Assembly (NCBI RefSeq): GCF_964204645.1
Contig: NC_134025.1
Location: 27,868,001 to 27,932,000, forward strand
Source of the DNA: Tubulanus polymorphus
Taxonomy: Eukaryota; Nemertea; Palaeonemertea; Tubulaniformes; Tubulanidae
DNA: 64,000 nucleotides
Direction of reading: 5' to 3'
Shown here: positions 59,001-64,000 of the stretch, piece after piece
Position numbering within the stretch: position 1 is the stretch's first letter
How the letters are laid out: every line of letters starts with the position of its first letter
Program-made: the position numbers and the translations under genes
Notes under the pieces: generated by a model
The model's database searches: none
Told to the model about the DNA's origin: nothing
The model's input: only the letters and a program-made list of their open reading frames with translations

Positions 59001-59621
59001 GACCTGTAATGACAGGTTAATGTCTATCTAATAATTGGAGTCTATTCCAAATACATGTAATTTGAATCTTTACATATTCTATATAACGGAGCTCAATCCT
59101 GTTCCATAAGTTGAGAGTGTGGAGACGATGCACTTTCTATGAGTGAACCATCTCTGTTAGAGCTCGAAGACTCTCCAGGTTTAACTGACGGTGACAAGAA
59201 GAGAAGGCTCAACAACTTCACAAAACGTTCAATCTTTTGAAGACTAGGCCTACATTCCATGATTCCACCAATCATTTTAATAATTTTAATAATTTTTTGA
59301 CGAAGAATAAAGATTAGTTTACTGTCTGTTTATAATAATCTAAGATCAAATGGGTCTAAAGCACTTCTTACAAGCTAACTAGTTAGAGTACGTAGATAGA
59401 TGGCGCTGACCTTGAATGCAGTGCACTCGGAATTGGTGATGAAAAAAGCTTACCTGACATCGACAAATCACATCTGCTTTGGTCGCGATTAGATCGACTA
59501 ATTTACCCTTTCCTTCGTCTCCCCACTGAGCACCTAAAACAACCGTGGCACTCGCCCTCTTCTGCATTTTCGGTCTTTTACTTGCAGGAGAAAAACCGTT
59601 CGAACTGACCTCAGCCGCCAT
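56052..59621 (-). CDS. ADSS: Adenylosuccinate synthetase
   Basis: Thirteen exons, complement(56052..56104, 56184..56333, 56413..56510, 56602..56726, 56816..56970, 57069..57195, 57272..57353, 57435..57496, 57583..57628, 57883..57940, 58414..58527, 58662..58764, 59454..59621), 446 residues. It catalyses IMP + Asp + GTP to adenylosuccinate, the first committed step to AMP. The active-site loop [11 protein letters not shown] is at 30-40 (catalytic Asp35) and GGNNAGHT places the catalytic His at about 63. Also seen are [37 protein letters not shown] and the C-terminal [13 protein letters not shown]. The start MAAEVSSNG gives a short basic N-terminal extension, as in the vertebrate non-muscle isozyme. 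The acceptor before the exon ending at 56726 (TATTAAAG) is weak but keeps the frame. Confidence 0.96.
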
Positions 59622-60452
59622 ATCAACGCCGCCAACGCATGCGCGGGTGATGAAATTGTTGACTGTCGGCTGTATTAGATTGTAAGAACAAAATTGAAAT
59701 ATTGTAGCGGTTATAATAATGAACATCGCTTTCCAGGGTAAAATTCGGACTACGTTCCGGTTGGCTCCGATTTCACAGCGCCGGAGTAAATAACTCAGTG
59801 CCCGGGATCAAAAAATCTCATCGCGTAGAATGGCTCTCTGGAAAATAATACACAAAAGAAATACACAGCACGGCAGACAATTCTTTCAAAATAGATCTAT
59901 TTGTATGTAGGATTTTCTTAAGAAAACCGGGCCAGAAAATCCATGATTTCATGCGGCCTGGTGCCCGCCGGCGCTGGCGTCGTTAATAAGTAATTTTCTT
60001 GACTCTCCAGGAACTCACTCCCTCCCTGAGGACCTGTTGGAGTCTTTACCCCTCAACAGATTGGCCAACTGCAGTTTGACTGGAAGAGTTCCTCCCAAGT
60101 GGACTGGGCTGCGGACGGTCATACGAGGCCATCATGGACTCGTAGTAACAGCGTTATTTTTGACATCATCAGCTAGGTATAGAGTCCATGAGTCCCACGT
60201 AACTACCGGTAATGTAATAAACTCGAAACGTCTAGCATGACCACAAAACGCTTTGCGAAAACTTGTCTAAGTGTAATTTTCATTAAGACGCGTTTGAATA
60301 AAAGACACCTGAGTGGTCACTGCTTTGTATTGTTTGTATGAACAGCCATGGGGTTTATTGTGACCAGTATTGTGAAAGCTTTGTCCTTGATTTCATACTG
60401 AAAATTCTATACTGCCCGATACAGTAGCTGTGTGACTTACTAGCGAAAAACA
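59622..60452. promoter_or_regulatory. Head-to-head spacer, ADSS / GPx-like
   Basis: GCATGCGCG at 59637-59645, 16 bp upstream of the ADSS start, resembles an NRF1 site. A GC-richer stretch at about 60015-60180 has an exon-like acceptor (CTCTCCAG) and an open frame. It may be a 5' exon of the GPx-like gene or unrelated. Confidence 0.35.
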
Positions 60453-61387
60453 ATGTCTGGTATTGGAACTTCTAAAATTACGCTGCCATTACAGAAACCT
60501 ACGCCTGTAAAAACATTATTCGACTATGAGGTTACGACACTCGATGGAGACAGCGTTTCGTTATCAAGATACCGCAATAAAGTAATTCTTGTTGTAAATA
60601 TAGCCGTCGGGGACAGGTCAGCAGCGAGGGAAATGAAACAAATGAACGAGATGATCCTTAGATTTGCAGATAAACTTGTTATTTTAGCTTTTCCATGCAA
60701 TCAATTTGGACATCAGGTACATATTATATCTAGTATAACATCGAAATATTTTTATATCAAAGTTCGGTTAAAGGTGTTTTGATTATCCGATGAAAATGAA
60801 TTGGTTTGTGATTGCAGAATAACTTTACAACAGAAGTTGAAATGCTGAACATTATGAAATATGTGCGACCAGGAAACGATTTCGAACCAAATTTCAAAAT
60901 ATTCGAGTTAGTGGACGTCAATGGATCGAAATGCAACGCCGTTTTTAAATTTCTCCGCGAATCAATTCCTTTACCAAACGACGATCCGATGTCAATGACA
61001 GATGCGCAGGTAATTCAATATACCTAGAGAAAATTGTGCACATGTTTTTAAGTGGCAAGGTCAATTCCACTTTGAAATGATTATAAGCGCGTCTCTATAC
61101 GTTTTATAAGTCAATTTTCATATGATAATGCTGATAAAACATGTTTAACTTAAACCTCGTCTATTTCTCTGGAATTCCTCCTCAATTCTGAATTTCAGAA
61201 TATAACATGGAACCCGGTGACGAGATCCGATATAGCTTGGAATTTTGAGAAGTTTTTGATCGATCCCGATGGCCGACCGCAAAAAAGATTCAGCAGCAAA
61301 TTCCAAACATCGGCTCTGATTGAAGACATACGACAACTCGCCCAGAAAGTGGAACCTTCGAAGATTTGTCGGAATAAGATGTATTAG
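60453..61387 (+). CDS. GPX: Glutathione-peroxidase-like protein lacking Sec/Cys
   Basis: Three exons, 60453..60716, 60818..61009 and 61199..61387, all phase 0, 214 residues, normal GPx length. FPCNQFGHQ (80-88), KYVRPGNDFEPNF and ITWNPVTRSDIAWNFEKFL are classic GPx blocks. They include the active-site Gln (84) and Trp (166). The loop that should carry the peroxidatic residue reads NIAVGDRSAAREMKQMNEM. It aligns without gaps to the family pattern and puts Asp54 at the Sec/Cys position. There is no in-frame TGA and no Cys nearby. This looks like an inactive or repurposed peroxidase fold. The subfamily resembles GPx1/2 more than GPx4. The sequence is cytosolic-looking, with no clear signal peptide. 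Confidence 0.92.
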
Positions 61388-62747
61388 ATTCAGATTCACC
61401 GGCGGATATTTTTTCATAAAATCAATGATATACAACGGAATTACCTTTAAAAATATTTTCAATAAAATATTTATTGTCTTAACAGTCAATTTCAATACAA
61501 CATCAATACTCAATACATGAGCTCGGATTACATGGAAGACTATGAATAACTTTTATCCGACAAAACCCAACCCTAAAAAGATGAAATGCAAAAAGGAAAA
61601 AAAAACTATGAGATTCCAAAATATTTGATCATCAGTAAAATTACACTGCTATTTTAAACGATTCATCAGTAAATAAGGCTTTTTAAACTTAATAATTTTG
61701 CAGGGATACAGTAAAACCAAATTTTGCTAAAATGAACCTTTTTCATTGATTTTTTACATGGACAAGAATTATGTCTTAGCTTATCGCCTAAGTACTAGAC
61801 TATATAGTAATCTCCATCGGGTTAGATGGCTAGACAAGTGTATTGACAAAGTGTATTGATGAGGTTTATCTTGTAATGTAAAACCATTTTTACAAATTCT
61901 TGCGACCGTTGCTCAAATTTGGTGATAAATAAGTACACCTTGTATGTTCATCATTATTTTTAACCTTTTTCGTAAACTTTGTTAATAAAACAAAATGTAA
62001 AATATTACAATTTTTTCTATAAGCACATTGTTAATACAATCAGACAGTTATGATCCGTCGTAAACCATTTTGATGAAGAAATCTTTATGAAATCTGTCTG
62101 TAGACCTTTATAATATTTTCAAAATCATTCTAGAATAAATAATTATATTATACATCCCCAACACCAAATCTATTTTATAGCTCAATTGACCATAAATTAA
62201 ACTTTGTATATGATACCCTTTTTGTGATTATATATAACAGGATATGTGTTTTACTTTTCCAATCAAATATTCGCTACAGTTCAGTTTTTACCCCCGGTGA
62301 ATGTGTGGACAATTTCTACAGTGGAAACTCTCCACGTTGGCATTAAATTGATAACAATCAACGATGGCATCAATCGACTTTAGAAAGACTTTATGAGATG
62401 AACAATAAATTGCCAGATGTGGAGGCACCATATGTTCAACTGAAAACCTATTGCAACCTATAATACATATCGCAAATTAATTACGCCGAGACAAGTATGA
62501 ATCATCAGAAACATTTCAGCGAAAAGATCATTTTCCAGAATAAAGTATACAGCAAAATATAACGTATAAGTACTCAGTGATAACCCTTCTCTTATTGGGA
62601 AGATTAAGTACCAGCACCTTTCAAAAGTTCATACGTAAAAAATTCACTTTGACTTTGACTGTTCACCGCAATATCTTAGGGAACAAAATATTTCAGTTTT
62701 GGCTTATCAGGTTTTGAATAATAAATTGATCAGAAAAGTAATTTTAT
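61388..62747. other. Tail-to-tail spacer, GPx-like and SLC35B2 3' UTRs
   Basis: Very AT-rich, no exon recognised. Plus-strand AATAAA-like words soon after the GPx-like stop (about 61460) could serve as its poly(A) signal. Confidence 0.45.
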
Positions 62748-64000
62748 TCATACTTTCTGACTTGAATTTAAAGTAGGTTTGTTGACCTTTGTGAGCTGCT
62801 TCTTTTTATAATTAAAGTAAATGCGCAAAAACATGGCAAAAAATACTATAAGAACTCCGGATAAACCTATTATTGTTAAGGCGTGATGGTATATCAAACA
62901 CGACAACAAAATAGCAAAAGCTTGTCTTATTGTCATTATAATTACAAAGGTTACCGGACCAAATTGAGATATCGTGAAGAAAATGAACAGTTGTCCAGTT
63001 GCTGAACATATTGACAGGACTGTCACGTGTAGCGAAAATACGGGGTAGCGTCCCATGAAGGCGACTGAATCAAAAAATCCATGTTGCTCAAACAGGGACA
63101 CGCTTGTTAACAGGACAGAGAATAAATTCACACCGGCCATCATCTGAATGGATGACATTTTATACTGGTTGAATAGTTCACCTTGCCAGTTGGATGTAAA
63201 ACTATCGAATAACATATAACCGATCAGCAATAGAAATCCGCTGAAAGTTGTAACGGTGTTCGTTCCTTTGTTCTCAGTACTGGTTAATAAGAACATGCTA
63301 ACACCGGCTGAGATTAAGATTGCCGTTAGATATTCATGCCAGTCGTACGTTTTCTTCGACACGACTTTGCCCATCAACATTACAGGAATAATTTTCGAAG
63401 CCTTCGCTAGGACTTGCGTCGGGAAGCTGACGTATTTGAGGGCTTCGTACTGGAACCAGCTGCTCATGATGTTTGAGAACGAGCTGTACGAGTAACGATA
63501 TAACGGAGCTTTATGACGCGGTTGACGAGTCAATAGAATAACGACGCACGCGACGACGAACGCTAAAATACGATTCATGAATACGAGGAATTGCGAGTTT
63601 TTGAAGCGCACGCCGGGACTATTTGTCGTTCCGCCGTATTCACGAGCCATGATACGCTCTTGAAGTAGACCCCATGTTAAGTACGATCCTTGAAGTCCGA
63701 AGAAACAGAAGACGAGAAGTAGCGAATTCTGTAAAGTTGTTCGTTGTACGGATTGAGTAGTTGTATCAGGATTCACTTGACCTTCTTCGGCTAAAGTCGC
63801 CTCATCTTCTTCGTTACCGTATACGAACAAACGTACCGCATTAGCCATAAATCCATGACCTGAAATAATGAAACAAATTCAAGCTGTTTTCAAGACCTCC
63901 TCTAAAGTATTTCATTCAACATCAATTCAAGTTTCAGTCGAATTGTGAAACAGCGCTTAAATGTTACTCTCACCTGCACGTTCGTTATATCTGGTCTTTT
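62748..64000 (-). CDS. SLC35B2: SLC35B2 (PAPST1) PAPS transporter, 5' end outside window
   Basis: Exons complement(62748..63859, 63974..>64000). The large exon encodes about 370 residues with roughly eight to ten hydrophobic segments. Diagnostic blocks are QGSYLTWGLLQERIMAREYG, NRILAFVVACVV, SSWFQYEALKYVSFPTQVL, ASKIIPVMLMGKVVSKK, DSFTSNWQGELF and MTIRQAFAILLSCLIY. The C-terminus ends in QKV as in the human protein. It imports the sulfate donor PAPS into the Golgi lumen in exchange for PAP. The reading frame stays open upstream through GHGF and joins in phase to the next exon at the window edge (KTRYNERA), so the coding start lies beyond 64000. Confidence 0.95.

Noticed and set aside
60600-60660. 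A selenocysteine TGA in the GPx-like gene
   Set aside because: No in-frame TGA is present. The catalytic position is encoded GAC (Asp).

Overview
This is a 64 kb piece of an AT-rich invertebrate animal genome. The genes carry many short GT-AG introns, mostly about 80-400 bp. They include animal-specific families such as TEAD, GAS2, ARL13B, an M18BP1/KNL2 homologue and an APLF-like factor. The gene set and the DNA transposons suggest a bilaterian, possibly a lophotrochozoan, but I cannot place the species. I assembled exon models by hand from splice sites, reading phase and protein-family similarity. Every model listed as a full CDS has consistent phases throughout.

Layout, left to right. A wax-ester-synthase/DGAT-like acyltransferase (65-3888, minus) has a degenerate active-site motif. 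A complete, apparently intact ISL2EU-type DNA transposon follows (4564-10109). It carries two convergent genes: a SAP-SWIM-YqaJ nuclease protein (plus) and a THAP-DDE transposase (minus). Then come about 6 kb with no gene I can support and the 3' part of an unrecognised gene (16116-17281, plus). TEAD/Scalloped (19852-23716, minus) and ARL13B (26588-28914, minus) come next.

From ARL13B onward the genes alternate strand strictly: ARL13B(-), GAS2(+), M18BP1/KNL2(-), RBM34(+), APLF-like(-), ABCC10(+), adenylosuccinate synthetase(-), glutathione-peroxidase-like(+), SLC35B2(-, running off the right edge). This gives four head-to-head pairs whose start codons lie about 0.8-1.2 kb apart, and tail-to-tail junctions between them.

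The functions are mostly unrelated housekeeping and developmental roles: Hippo-pathway transcription, ciliary GTPase, cytoskeletal crosslinker, centromere licensing, nucleolar RNA binding, DNA break repair, drug/lipid-conjugate export, purine synthesis and sulfate-donor transport. I see no operon-like pathway logic. The points of most interest are the two-gene transposon, a peroxidase homologue whose catalytic Sec/Cys position is Asp, and an acyltransferase whose catalytic His position is Pro. Also notable are the centromere and repair proteins with full sets of ancestral motifs, and two small transposons with clear target-site duplications, one of which contains an exon-like gene fragment.
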